DNA of 64,000 nt from Euglena gracilis (GCA_039621445.1 CP154955.1:62748123-62812122); one strand, 5' to 3'. Counted from the stretch's first letter, positions 22,635 to 32,955 are shown. The notes: generated by a model not told the origin, from the sequence alone. Made by a program: numbers and translations.

Positions 22635-23443
22635 TGTTCACCGGCCCCACCCCCGGTGCGCCGCCGGTCGCCCCCGCGACCGACGAGTCCCGGTGGGCCG
22701 ATGACCCGGGGGGGTCTTCGCCGTCGTGGATGACCACCGACAGCATGGGGGTGGGTGTTTCCGGGGTGGGGCCTGTGCTTTCTCGGGGAATTGGTGGGCT
22801 CAAGCCAACCCCCATTTTTTCACCCAGGTGGTTTCCCCAACCACAGCCGGCGCGTAGGATCGTTTTTTCAAAGGTTTCCGAAATTTTAGTGAAAAACGAA
22901 AATCTGCCATTTGGTGTGAAAATCTCACTTCTATCTCTCTCTCTCTTGCACACCTTGTAGGCAAAACCAACCCACTGAAACTTGGAACTTTGAGAGTGAG
23001 AAACTGAAAGTAACTTGAGTGTGAACAAATGAAACTGAACAGTAAGAATTGAAATGTGAATGTATGAAAATGTGCAAACCTGGGGCAAGAGGTGAGGGGT
23101 TTAGGGGCGGCGGCGAAGGTGGCGGTGTTGTAGGGTCTCCTTCTTGATTTCAATACCAAATTGACTTCAATAACTCCACCAACAATGCAATGACCAACAA
23201 TGTAACTGTCAATCCCAATTCAACAATGTGATTGATCAAATCCACTTCAATGTATTTCCTCTTTGGCAAATAATGGGGAAACCCCTCAAGTTCTGTGAAA
23301 AAACAGAATTTGAAAGGTCTTAGAAATTTGACCCGCTTCCAATTTAAGTCGCGGGTTTCTCTAACAGATTGGCTGTTACCCGCGACTTTGTAATTTGCGC
23401 TTTCTGGCAATTTTTGGCTGCCGGCGAAAATCGGAGGCCGACA
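22635..23443 (-). repeat. 5' LTR of element 2
   Basis: 809 bp, direct repeat of 11550-12360. It begins TGTCGGCC at 23443 and ends GGTGAACA at 22635 on the minus strand. The flank CTGC at 23444-23447 pairs with 11546-11549. Confidence 0.9.
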
Positions 23444-23623
23444 CTGCTCGTCTGCTTAGACGTTGACTAGAAGCCGGGAGCTGACGCTGCGACCGTGTAA
23501 TAACGGTGCAGGGGCCCTCCGCTGCCACTTAGCGTAGGATCGAACCAATCTGCTACCAAGTGTAATACCTGGTAGTCTTTCTTTCTGTGTAGTATGTGTA
23601 GGATCGTAAGCAATCTGCTACCA
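23444..23623 (-). promoter_or_regulatory. Leader and duplicated primer-binding site of element 1L
   Basis: TGGTAGCAGATT starts directly after the 5' LTR (23623 downward), complementary to the 3' end of initiator tRNA-Met. A second ACACTTGGTAGCAGATTGG copy starts 65 bases downstream (23558 downward). The same doubled arrangement, with the same 65-base spacing, is in 1R (49276 and 49341). Confidence 0.75.
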
Positions 23624-23956
23624 AGTGTACGTCTGATTCCCAATTCTTCTTTCACAATTCCCAAAAAGCCTTCGCTTTTGCCTTTTCGCACCTACTTGTG
23701 AACTGAAAATGAGCGTAACAGAAAAACCCTTTTCCCACTTCCCAAGAAGCAAAGCACAGAGCAATGCAGGGAGGACGGACTGGATATCCAGGTCCGGAGA
23801 AAAGGAAGGAACAAGAATATAAAAGAATAAGAACAAAACAGAATAATAATACCTCCTGTGGAGAGAGAAGGGGCACCCATTAGGAAATCCTAATAGGATC
23901 TGCTTCCATCCTAACTTCCTCAACGGAACTGGACAGAAGCATACGCCTGGTACACA
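23624..23956 (-). repeat. 5' LTR of element 1L
   Basis: 333 bp, direct repeat of 1603-1940. Starts TGTGTACC at 23956 and ends GTACACT at 23624. Followed without a gap by the primer-binding site and preceded by the CTTAT duplication (23957-23961). Confidence 0.88.
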
Positions 23957-23961
23957 CTTAT
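23957..23961. other. Target-site duplication (CTTAT) of element 1L, right copy
   Basis: Matches 1598-1602; see the left copy. Confidence 0.85.
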
Positions 23962-26644
23962 CCAAAAGTAGTAATTTGTCAACAATAGTGTCAAAATTCG
24001 CTGAAAGCTTTGTAAATGTGGTGTCCAAGAATTGGACCCGCTTGGCCAAAGTTTCCATCGCGGTTGTAATGGCGTTCATCCGTTTCTCGGGTTTGGGGGG
24101 TTGTGGTACACAACGTGGGTTGGGGTACCCCTACCGCATTTTCAGTGGTTTTGTCGTCCATCATTGTACAAAGTCGGTTCTCCAACGCCTAAATTTGTTG
24201 TTTTAGTGTTAGAACTTGTTGGGTGAACGAATTTTCGGTCCTCATCAAGCTTTCACAAAATTCTTGTACGTTTTTATGATTTTTCGCGAGCAGTAGGTCA
24301 CAAGTGTGCGAAAATCGGGGGGTAGTTCGACTTCGCGAACCGTTTGTCTATCCGAGGAATGGTTGGCGTCCGGAGACCTTTGTAGAAAGTGTTTGCACGC
24401 GTTTTTGTAAATGGGAATAGTGGTGGATTGTAAGGTTTTGTGTTGGGTATTCTAATCCGCAAGCGCGGTTTCAATGCCGGTGATGTCCGGAATTAATTTT
24501 TCAATACCGTTGCACCGTTTGTGTAAATCCGCAAACGCAGATTCAATTTTGTTCACATCCGCTTGTAACTGATTCTGCAAATCGGTTACAGTGGATCGCA
24601 GTGCTCCCATACTGGGATTTTTGGTTGGAGTTTCCGCAAAGCGGCGTTGTAAGTCTCCAATTGCTGTTTGTAGTCCCGAAACATCCGCAAAAGCGGTTTT
24701 CAGGTCTACAAACGCAATTTGGAGGTCCGCATTCGCGGTTTGGATGGTAGTAATGACCGTTTCTCGGTCTTGGAGTTCTGCATTCGCGGTTTGTGGGTTA
24801 AGAAGCACCGCATCGCGGGACTGGAGCTCCGCCGTAGCGGTTTGTAGTGCATTGGAAGCGGTTTCAAGTTTTTGTATGTTGTTTTTCCCCTATTCATGGA
24901 GGAAATCCTGCCGATGCGCAATTTCTGCCACTTGAGTGTGCAATGTCGTCAAATTGTAGGAAACTTCACCGCATTTGCAGGAAGTTTGTTCCAAACGAGC
25001 AATCCGCTCTTCCAGTTGTTCAGCAAAAGCTCGTTGTACATAGTTTTCGCGTAATTGTGCAAAGTCTTGATGAAAACTCGCGTTTTCATCACCCAAACGC
25101 AAAATGCGTTCTTGGGATTGTTGTACACGTTGTTCAAAGTTGAAAAGTGCCATATGAGACATATGAGCCAAGTTCCGCACCCGTAGGCGCTTTATCCCGT
25201 TGTTGTAACCGGGACGTCATTTCTTGCATTGTATAAGGAAAATTTTTCAGTTGTGTGAACAATTGTTGAAGATTTTGTTGTAAATGTGAAAATTTTGCGT
25301 TATTCTGCGATTCCGCGGTGTGGAGGGTCTCTTGTACCTGTTGGAAGTTTTTTACAAAGGTGTCGCGTAAAAATGCGTTAAAACCGTGGTGGAGGTTCTG
25401 AAGGTCCATTGTAGTGGAGTTGAAATTATTTTGGCAAAACTGTCCAAATTCTTGGATATATTGCCAAAGGAAGTCCAGCTTGCCGAAAACGGCCTTGTGA
25501 CTGTTTTCAATAAATTGTAGGACTTGGTTCAGCGTTTTAGCGCAATTTTGGACACATGCTTCGATGTGTCGAAGTTGCTGTTGTAGTGGGTGGTTCTCCA
25601 GTAAATTTGCGACTTGGCGCTCAACGGTATTACTGGAGAACACATCCCGGTCTTCCTCGGAGTCATTGTCCATGGTAACACTGACACCGGCAGCGTCCGG
25701 GACCACCAACCGCATTTCAGCAGACCAAGGTAGAGCTGGGATTTCTCCCAATTGTGGAGGGGGGGCAAGTACCGGATGGGGCTTACCGGTGGTAGGGCCG
25801 GGGGGGGGGTTGTAAAAAACAAAGTGTTTCCAACCCGTCCTCGTAAGGAAGGGGGGCTCTGCTGGCAATTGGGTGCCAAAAGGCACTAATTGCCAACCCC
25901 GTTCGGGCGTTCTGCCCACTTGCGTCAGACTCCGCGGAAGCGGAGGGGGTCCGTAGACCCATTGTAGGGTTATGTTGTACCGCAAATGCGGCTGTTGTAA
26001 GCTTGGGTCCGCGAATGCCTCTTGGGTCCGTAGACCCTTGGATGGGGGGGGGGGCACCGCCGAAGCGGCTTGGGTCCGAAGACCCTTGGAGGGGGGGGGG
26101 GCACCGCCAAAGCAGCTTGGGTCCGAAGACCCTTGGGGGGGGGGCACCGCCGAAGCGGCTTGGGTCCGAAGACCCTTGGCAGGGGGGGTCACCGCCGAAG
26201 CGGCTTGGGTCCGAAGACCCTTGGAGGGGGGGGGGGCACCGCCGAAGCGGCTTGTTGTAGGGGAGGCCACCGCTAAAGCGGTTTGGGTTCGAAAACTCAG
26301 TTGTGGGGGGGGGGGGCCGCTGAAGCGGCTTGGGCGTCCGCCCTTTGTAAGGAAAATTCTTCTACCGCAGAAGCGGCTTGGACATCCGCCCCTTGTGAAT
26401 AAAAATTGTCTCTCGCTAAAGCGACTTGGGCATTCGCCCCTTGTAAGGAAAATTTTTCTGTCGCCGTAGCAACTTCGCCTGCATTCTGCAGTCCACGAAG
26501 CGAACCTATTAACAAAGCATAGTTAACAGGTGCGTTTCCATTGTTCGCATCTGCGCTTTGTATTTTTGATAAAAAGTTGGGAAAATTTTTGTGAAAGTTG
26601 TAAAAATTGTAAAAATTGTAAAAATTTGTGTAAAAACACACCAA
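23962..26644 (-). pseudogene. gag of element C with a proline-rich tandem-repeat N-terminus
   Basis: Starting at about 26560 (KIQSADANNGN...ALLIGSLRGLQ), the frame enters a G/C-rich tandem repeat encoding GLRTQAASAV units (25980-26330). It then continues (25134-26270) with a gag core close to 1L: CVQNCAKTLNQVLQFIENSH and FLWQYIQEFGQFCQNNFNS. Further broken frames (24890-25180, 24452-24921, 23962-24079) carry long helices. The last, AMETLAKRVQFLDTTFTKL, matches AVKALTGQLQFLDESHGKL of 1R. No zinc knuckle is reached. Confidence 0.8.
26020..26335. repeat. 43-47-bp tandem repeat in gag of element C
   Basis: tgggtccg recurs at about 26025, 26071, 26118, 26161 and 26204, separated by G-runs of 7-10 bases. 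Unit lengths are not multiples of three, so the peptide repeat (GLRTQAASAV) survives only by frame compensation in the G-runs, or the run lengths are misread. Confidence 0.82.
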
Positions 26645-26783
26645 AAGAAAGCAAAGGTAGGGGCTCAGAGGCTTTGTGATGCAGCCGTAGCCACTTGTGC
26701 CCCTGAGACACCTCGCCCGTGCTTAGGCGCCTCTTTCTGAGTGTTTCTTTGGTCGTTCGACCGTTAAACCTATTCTGCTACCA

Positions 26784-27210
26784 AGTGTACGTCCCACCAC
26801 GGCTTTTCTACTTATGGTTTCCTCCCGAAAGCCCGGGGGGGGGGGGAGTAACAAAAAAATTTGTTTCCCTTTTCCCCTTTGATTGCAAAGCACAAAGGCG
26901 AAGAGAATTGTTCTGACGGCAGTCCCTTATAGGAAAGTAATTTCTGCTACTTCGAGCTTTGTAATGCAAATAATAAAATTCAAATGGGCCTTCGCCCTCT
27001 GAATTATAAAACAGAATTGCAAAGCACCAAACCCTGTAACCCTGAATTGGGAACCAGTTACTTTCGCTAAGCTTTCGCTAGCTCTGATATTCTCTCTTTG
27101 TCTTATGATTAACCATGGTGCTGTGTACAGCCCGGCCGTAGCCAGATTGTAGGCCGTAGCCCATTGTATCTGGTGCACAGTGCCATGGCAGAATGGCTGC
27201 CTGGTACACA
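26784..27210 (-). repeat. 5' LTR of element C
   Basis: 427 bp. Begins TGTGTACCAGGC at 27210 and ends GTACACT at 26784 on the minus strand; TGGTAGCAGAATAGG follows as primer-binding site. The LTR contains a run of 13 G near 26837. The upstream neighbour is the RNase H region of the YR/DIRS-like element. Confidence 0.75.
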
Positions 27211-28660
27211 GTCTGCCAGGCAATCTTTTGAAGGCACCCAGTTGACTTGAAGGTTTACTTGTTTTTCCATGCACCACTTGAAAATGGTCTTACCATTTTG
27301 TTGAAGGGGTCCTTTCTGCCCCCACCTTTTGTTAGGTAATAATAAATTACCTGGTTGTCTACGGACAAAGAAACTGTTTATCCAGGTTTGCTTAAGCTTT
27401 TCACAGTGCTGATGGCTGCACTGAGCTCTTTTTTATTTATGTGTAAAATGTAGTCTTTGCTCCAAAATTCCTGCACAATTCCTCTTGTGCGTATGTCCAA
27501 CCCCCCCAGGCATGGGTGCTGCTGTCTGAGTGCAACTCTCTGGTTGCAGTTTGGGGGAAGGGTCTGCCCCCCCCCCCAGGTGTCCAGCAGAATTTTTATT
27601 TCCCTTAGTTGGGCCTTGATTTCCTGAGAAATGGGGAATTTTGAGCCCCACGGGGCAGTGGACTTTGTAACCAAAAAAATTGCCAGGGTATCTGTAAAAG
27701 CCATTAAAAAGGGCAGGGCCATTACTTATTTGACCCAAAATGGCAGCCAGCTGCCTTTTTGACATGTAATCCTTTTTCACAACTTTTCCCAGTTCCTTTT
27801 TATGGTTTTGACTTTCTAGGGAGACACCTGTAATTTTCCTTCCTGGAAGTTTAGCTGAAACCCCAGGCGGGTTACAACTTGTGTGGGCTGTAGGGTGTAC
27901 TTTTTTACGTTGATTTTGAACCCGGAATTCAGTAAATCTTTGACGACTCTGTTCAGGTGATTCTGCAAATTGTTTTGGGTGGGGGCCACCAATAAAATGT
28001 CGTCCAGGTAAATAAATACCTGGATGCCCCTTTTTCTCCACAGCTTTTCGAATGTTTTCATGACTGACATGAACATTTGGGGCATTGCATTCAGCCCAAA
28101 TCAGCCTGTTTGAAACTCCCAGGTCTGCCCCCCCCACCTGATGCCTTAGAAATGGCCTCAGGCCTTGACTTAATTGAATACGGAAATAGGCATCCTTTAT
28201 GTCTATCTGTGCTGCCCAGTTGCCTTTTTCAAAAACTGGAAAAATGTGCTGGATATGATCCAGCTTGAGAGGTTTTACTTGAAACTGCTGAGTTATTTTT
28301 CTGCAGTCGCTGATCATTTTCCATTTGGTTGTTCCCCCTTCTGGTTTCGAAATTAGAAACCATAGGATTAAATGCTGGGTTTCTGAATCCCAAACTCGTT
28401 TTATTGACCCAGTTTTTTCGTTATCCAGTAGAATTTTTTCCGCCTGGTTCAGGTCCAAGTTGGCTCTGGGCTTTGGGTGGGTGGACAATTTTGGTGGTGG
28501 TAACCAGGGGAGTTGGATGCCATTTTTGATCAGCTGGCAGGTTGAAGGGGGGGGGGGATTTTTCTGCCACCATTTCGGACTTTTTTGGGGTCTCTGGTGT
28601 AGAGGGGTGTCTCCCCGTTTTTCGTCCATGGAATTTATTACCCCAATTAGGTGACTGTCA
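27211..28660 (-). pseudogene. YR/DIRS-like reverse transcriptase and RNase H
   Basis: WFLISKPEGGTTKWKMISDC, QIDIKDAYFRIQLSQG (first catalytic Asp), then after a frameshift FGLNAMPQMFMSVMKTFEKL and GIQVFIYLDDILLVAPTQNN (YLDD box). FKINVKKYTLQPTQVVTRLG follows. The RNase H part (27211-27480, frameshifted) has YILHINKKELSAAI and, near 27240, VNWVPSKDCLAD, the DIRS-style ending. The HINKKEL and LTKGGG-type motifs point to the DIRS/YR class rather than Ty3/gypsy. No tyrosine recombinase is present, because element C cuts the sequence at 27210. Confidence 0.7.
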
Positions 28661-29693
28661 GGGGGCTGGGTTGGGGGTGTTGGACATTGCACCACAACTG
28701 CCCCTGGGGATTGAACATTTTGTAAGGGATGTTGGGGGGGCGTGCATGCTCTGCTTACAGGCTCTCTGACCCTCCACTTTGTCATTGGTGTTGTCAAATG
28801 ACATACCATAGGGGCCCCTTTTTGGGTCACCCCCTTGTTTTGACTTGCCCCTGCCATGGGCACTGAAGAATAAACTTGAGGGGGGGTTGCCCCCTTGTCC
28901 TCCACAGCCCCTTCTGGGGCATCCTCCTGGGCCTTCCAGTGGGATAGTATATTGAAATCCCCTGCTGGGGGACAGTCTTTTAGCTTCTGGGGGTTTTCCC
29001 TTTCTGATATTTGATGGCCCCAGTGGCCTTGAAATTGTTGGTCTTGAGTTTGGTGGTGGGCCCAGTGGCCTTGATAACAATGATGTTGGCCCCGGTGCCC
29101 TTGATGATAATTCTGGCCCCACTGGCCTTCTTGATGTTGGCTCCACCGGCCCTCTTGAAACTTTGACAGTCCCCATTGACTTCTCTTGGATCTGGGACGC
29201 CATGCCCATTGAAAATCTTGGGGGGCCACTGGGGGCCCGTCCTTTGCCCATGATGGGGTGTGTGATGAAGAAATGGTTGGGGGGGGTGTTGTGGACCTGT
29301 CCTGCCCCTGCCACTGCGCATCTGTTTCTGGAATCGGCCACCCTGGCCTTGGTATTGTTGGCCGCCCTGGCCTTTGTTCCATCGGCCACCATGGCCATTG
29401 CTGTTCTGGCCTCCATGGCCCAGCTTGAACAAGGTATTGGTGTAACTGGGATATGGGCCTCCATGGCCCTTGCCGTTGTGGCATGACAGCTGCCTTGGCT
29501 TTGGTGTCCTTCGGGTTTCTCTGACCACTGTCTGCCAAAGTCTGTGGCTGTCACTGGGTGGGTTTTCAGAAACTTTTTCTGGGGGGGGGGGGGACAGCCA
29601 CGGTTCGCCACGGTTGCACTGCGCCGTCAGGTCGTCCAGCTGTGGCTGCAGCCAGTTCTTGTTGTTCAGCGACGCTCTTCTTCGTGTTGGCAA
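28661..29693 (-). pseudogene. Gag-like Gly/His/Gln/Pro-rich region of the YR/DIRS-like element
   Basis: From the ATG at 29693 (MPTRRRASLNNKNW) the frame is broken at a 14-G run (29581-29594). It continues as low-complexity repeats such as GHGGQNSNGHGGRWNKGQGG and WPWWPMEQRPGRP. Several frames are open in parallel here because of the repetitive base composition, so the exact product is uncertain. No zinc knuckle was found. Confidence 0.5.
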
Positions 29694-29879
29694 ATGAATT
29701 TCTCATTGAAGTCTTAATATGTCAACAATTTTTGATTTGATATTCTCCACTAGCGTCACCTTCCGGGTAATTCGATTGAATCGGCTTTTTGAAATTCAAT
29801 TGTCAAGGTTCTTGAATTGAAGTTCCTTTCTTCTGGGTTGTCGAAGGGCAAATTAGGAATCAGCCAACTCCAGCGAAAA

Positions 29880-30620
29880 AAGGCACTAATCAGGGACTCC
29901 TAACCCTGCGCGAAGGAACACCCACGCAACACCGCCGGCGAGCAAGGCTTGGCCTCACAAGGGCAAAGTGCGGGGCCCGAGGTGCCGCTCAAAATTTTGG
30001 CCTTTCTGCCCAAGAAGTTTGTGAAAATGGTCAATGGAAGGGGGCGGAGGCTTTCACAGCCCACTATCAAAGACTTGGTGCACAAGTTGCTTTGGAGGGT
30101 GCCCTGGCCCACTTTTTTTCAGTACACAATCTGGCCTCACAAGGGCAAAGTGCGGAGCCCGAGGTGTCTCGTACTCCCTCGGGGGGGGAAGGAAGGGGAA
30201 AGGGGGGGGGCGGGGCACCGAGGGCGAAGCACAAAGACATTGCGAGCCTGACCCCCCCACCCATATGCGAAAATTTGTCTTCAAATCGGTGAAAAGATGG
30301 GGGCCAGGGGGGGGACCCCCCAGGGAAAAAAACAGCGCCATGGTCGCCACGTCGGAGACAATGCAGCCAACTCCGGCGAGGTGGCACCCAGCGCACAATC
30401 ACACAACAAACCGCCGGCGAGCAAGGCATGGCCTCACAATGTCTTTGTGCTTCGCCCTCGGTGTCCCTTCCTCCCTCGCACTCCCTCGGCTTGCCGCGAG
30501 GAGTGCGACTTACAATCCAAACAACACCACCGGCAAGCAAGGCATGGCCTCACAAGGGGAAAATGTGGAGTTCGAGGTGTCCGTCAAAAAAATGGCGTTT
30601 TTTGACCTTTTTAATCTTTG
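29880..30620. repeat. Modular repeat region with a 27-bp inverted repeat
   Basis: A module built on tggcctcacaagggcaaag occurs near 29950, 30133 and 30545, with a diverged copy near 30430. A 27-bp segment at 30216-30242 recurs exactly inverted at 30437-30463. Parallel frames here are Gly/Pro/His-rich shadows. No gene was recognised. Confidence 0.75.
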
Positions 30621-32340
30621 ACCCGTTCAAACCCCAGTCAGGCCCTTGGCCATCCCTGTGCCTATGCAAAAAAAAAAGGACAGAGGAATAAGAAGGTGTG
30701 TTTAATGTGTCCCAAAGGATGGTGCAAGGCGCACGACACGCTCTTCAACATTCCAGACAACTGGTCAGAAATGTGGTGGTTCAATCAGGTCCTCCAGCAC
30801 ATTCAATGAAAAATCCACCATAAAAACGGCTCCTCCAAAAATGCTATGTTTTTGTGAAAACGAGTCGACTTCGGTTCGGGGTAAAAAAAAGAAAATGATC
30901 ATCGCCCATCCACCCAAAACGTCCAAAAATGCGTTTTAGACAGTTCAATTTTTTCACCCCCGACCGGCCGTTGGCCGGCCCTTGGTTGCGGTGGTCTGAA
31001 AGGGGCAGTCCTAAATGCAAAAAAAAAGCCCGTCCCGCCCGACATGATCCAAAAAAAAAAGTGCACAAATTGGGGCAACAGGTGCACCAGCAGTTTTGAT
31101 GGTAATTTTTTTGAACAATCAACAAAAAAACAAACTGGTGGTCCGCCATTTGCCATAATTCGGCACTCACAAAAAGAGGCCTCCCCGGGGTGCCTGCTAG
31201 GGGCTGGCACCCTATAGCACCCACCCACCCACCTCCCCCCCCCCGGTTGGTAAAAACAAGCCTGAGCCGGGTCTTTATTCCTGCCCCTGTGAATTTTGCA
31301 TTGAATGTGCTTACCATTGCTTAACACCTGTCCCACCCCCGGGTGACTGACTGGTTTTTTGGCCAAGGCCCCCCCCCCGGGGGTGGGGTCGCCCCAAAAA
31401 TGAAAAGTGGCTGGCCTGGCACCAAAGGCGCGGGAAAATTTTTGGGAGTTTTTGAGATTTTTTGGCAACATTGCCTTGCCAACATTGAAACTTCAAAAAA
31501 AATCAGGCTGTTTACATTCTTGGGTCCGCTTTCCCCCTCCCATTCACGAACTCAAAGAATCGTTGGCCAAAAACAGACCACGAAAATGACCATATCAATC
31601 ATTATTGTGATTATTCAGGAAAATGACATTTTCCTTGACGCTTCTTCACGAAAAAATACAATGAGAAATTTTTGGGCGACCCAACTTGCCTGATTTTGGG
31701 TCCTTTTTCTTCACCGAGGGGAGGGGACGTATAACCCTCCATTTGGCTGACCAAAAAAACCAGTAATGACCTTGGGTTAAGGGAGTAACAGAGGGCAGGG
31801 TTTCTGCTCCTTGATATTTTTGTGTGTGGAAACGTTGTTGGCAATCGATACAAATGCATTTTAAAATCTGAAATTCCGCAATTGTTCTTCCTTTCCTTTT
31901 CTTTGATCAATGCTGTATGCTTTTTTTTAGCAGAGCGTGTCATATCCATGCCATTGCGAGGGTCGCATCTTTAAATACAAGGTGGCCAGAGAGTTCTAAT
32001 ATGGTGTGGGGAGGTTGTTGTGAACGGCGATGTCACTCCGGTTCAAATATCTCTGTGAAGAAAGACAACCTTCATAAATGTGGTGCTTTGCTTTTATTTG
32101 GGAAACATTCCTTGCTGAAATAACAGAGTGGGATTCCACAATGGACTCAGCGTGGGAGGTCACCAAAAACAAACTGCGAACATCCCAATGAAATCATCAA
32201 TTCCAACCCGGAAGTGACAAAAGCTTCAATCAAAAGGAGGTGTTGATGGGCATAGGGGAGTGCAGCACCACCTAAATCTTTTGTGGGGCCATTTGTCACC
32301 AACCCCAACAAAGGTGCGCCCCTGGACTTGGAAAGGTGCA
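30621..32340. other. Non-coding stretch without recognised genes
   Basis: Mixed AT-rich DNA and G/C runs. Short frames have no recognisable motifs on either strand, and I saw no clear repeats. Confidence 0.5.
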
Positions 32341-32377
32341 TTAAAAAAAAGTGAGTATTCCCCACCAAAAGTTCTTT

Positions 32378-32449
32378 TTCCGGCTGCTCAGCTGTCCAAC
32401 AAAATGGCTGAAAATTTCAGCCATTTGTTGGACAGCTGAGCAGCAGGAA
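32378..32449. repeat. Long near-perfect hairpin
   Basis: The left arm from 32383 (gctgctcagctgtccaacaa...) and the right arm ending at 32444 pair over about 30 bases with one bulged A and almost no loop (aaaattt centre). Outer TTTCC/GGAAA extends the stem after one mismatch. It could be an RNA hairpin precursor, a miniature foldback transposon or a replication-derived palindrome. No promoter or terminator is evident. Confidence 0.85.
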
Positions 32450-32484
32450 AGGGTATTTCACCACTGTTTAACCCCCCCCCCTAA

Positions 32485-32955
32485 ATATAAGCAACCCCTT
32501 TCTTATATTTGGGTGTCGGCCGATCGGCCCAAAGGGTTTCTTATATTTGGGGGTTTCTTATATTTGGGTGCCGAAGGCAGGCCCCAAGGGTTTCTTATAA
32601 ATGGAACTTTTTCTTCCTTCAGTTCCTTCGTGTTATAAATTACATAAATAAATGAACGCGGCGTGTAGGATTTTCTTCATCTCTGATGGCTGTTGAGGCC
32701 CTGGAGCGTGTTTATGCTGAATCGGATCATTCCATCAATCCAGAATAAAGTGGTAGAGTGTTATTTCTGAATCTGGGAGTGATGTCGGTGAAAGAAATAT
32801 TCGCAAGGGATGAGGGGTTTCTTGTATATGGATTAGGGTCCATCAGCCTGGGGGTTTCTTATGTTTGGGGGTTTCTTATATTTGGGTGTCGGCTGAAAAT
32901 CGGCCAAAAGGTTTCTTATATTTGGGGGTTTCTCATAGCGAGGGGTTTCATATAT
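32485..32955. repeat. Dispersed short tandem repeat (gggtttcttatatttggg)
   Basis: Two clusters (about 32490-32605 and 32847-32955) of an 18-base unit alternating with a variable segment ending gcc-ggcccaaagg or similar. Non-coding by eye. Confidence 0.8.

Larger units (their letters stand above)
11550..23443 (-). mobile_element. Element 2: Ty3/gypsy LTR retrotransposon carrying cytosine-MTase-like and Dam-like domains
   Basis: Two direct repeats of about 810 bp (11550-12360 and 22635-23443) start TGTCGGCC and end GGTGAACA on the minus strand, as LTRs should. The flanks carry CTGC at 11546-11549 and 23444-23447. A primer-binding-site-like sequence follows the 5' LTR and a polypurine tract precedes the 3' LTR. 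Order on the minus strand: gag, C5-MTase-like gene, Dam-like domain, protease, RT, RNase H, integrase, chromodomain. It lies in the leader of 1L; the unoccupied sequence is present in 1R (GCAG at 49452-49455). Frames are broken at several homopolymers. Confidence 0.92.
1603..23956 (-). mobile_element. Element 1L: Ty3/gypsy chromovirus with both LTRs, interrupted by element 2
   Basis: Order on the minus strand: 5' LTR (23624-23956), primer-binding site, leader, [element 2 inserted], gag, protease, Dam-like domain, RT, RNase H, integrase, chromodomain, polypurine tract, 3' LTR (1603-1940). The whole is flanked by the 5-bp duplication CTTAT at 1598-1602 and 23957-23961. Removing element 2 leaves about 10.5 kb, normal for the class. 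The coding region is degenerate: many frameshifts, a 368-bp internal inversion in RNase H and an AT microsatellite in the integrase, so it cannot be autonomous. A second copy of the family, 1R, is at 48954-64000 in the opposite orientation. Confidence 0.9.
23962..27210 (-). mobile_element. Element C: 5' LTR and gag of another Ty3/gypsy-type element, truncated by A and 1L
   Basis: The LTR at 26784-27210 has the TGTGTACC...GTACACT ends shared with A, 1L and 1R, then TGGTAGCAG as primer-binding site, a leader, and a gag paralogous to those of A, 1L and 1R. The coding sequence stops abruptly at 23962 where 1L inserted. Just beyond 1L the LTR of A begins. It interrupts the YR/DIRS-like element upstream. 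Confidence 0.8.
27211..29760 (-). mobile_element. YR/DIRS-like retroelement remnant
   Basis: Gag-like, RT and RNase H regions in order on the minus strand; 3' part missing beyond the element C LTR. No inverted or split direct repeats of a complete DIRS element could be seen. The upstream boundary near 29760 is a guess based on where the coding bias stops. Confidence 0.6.
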
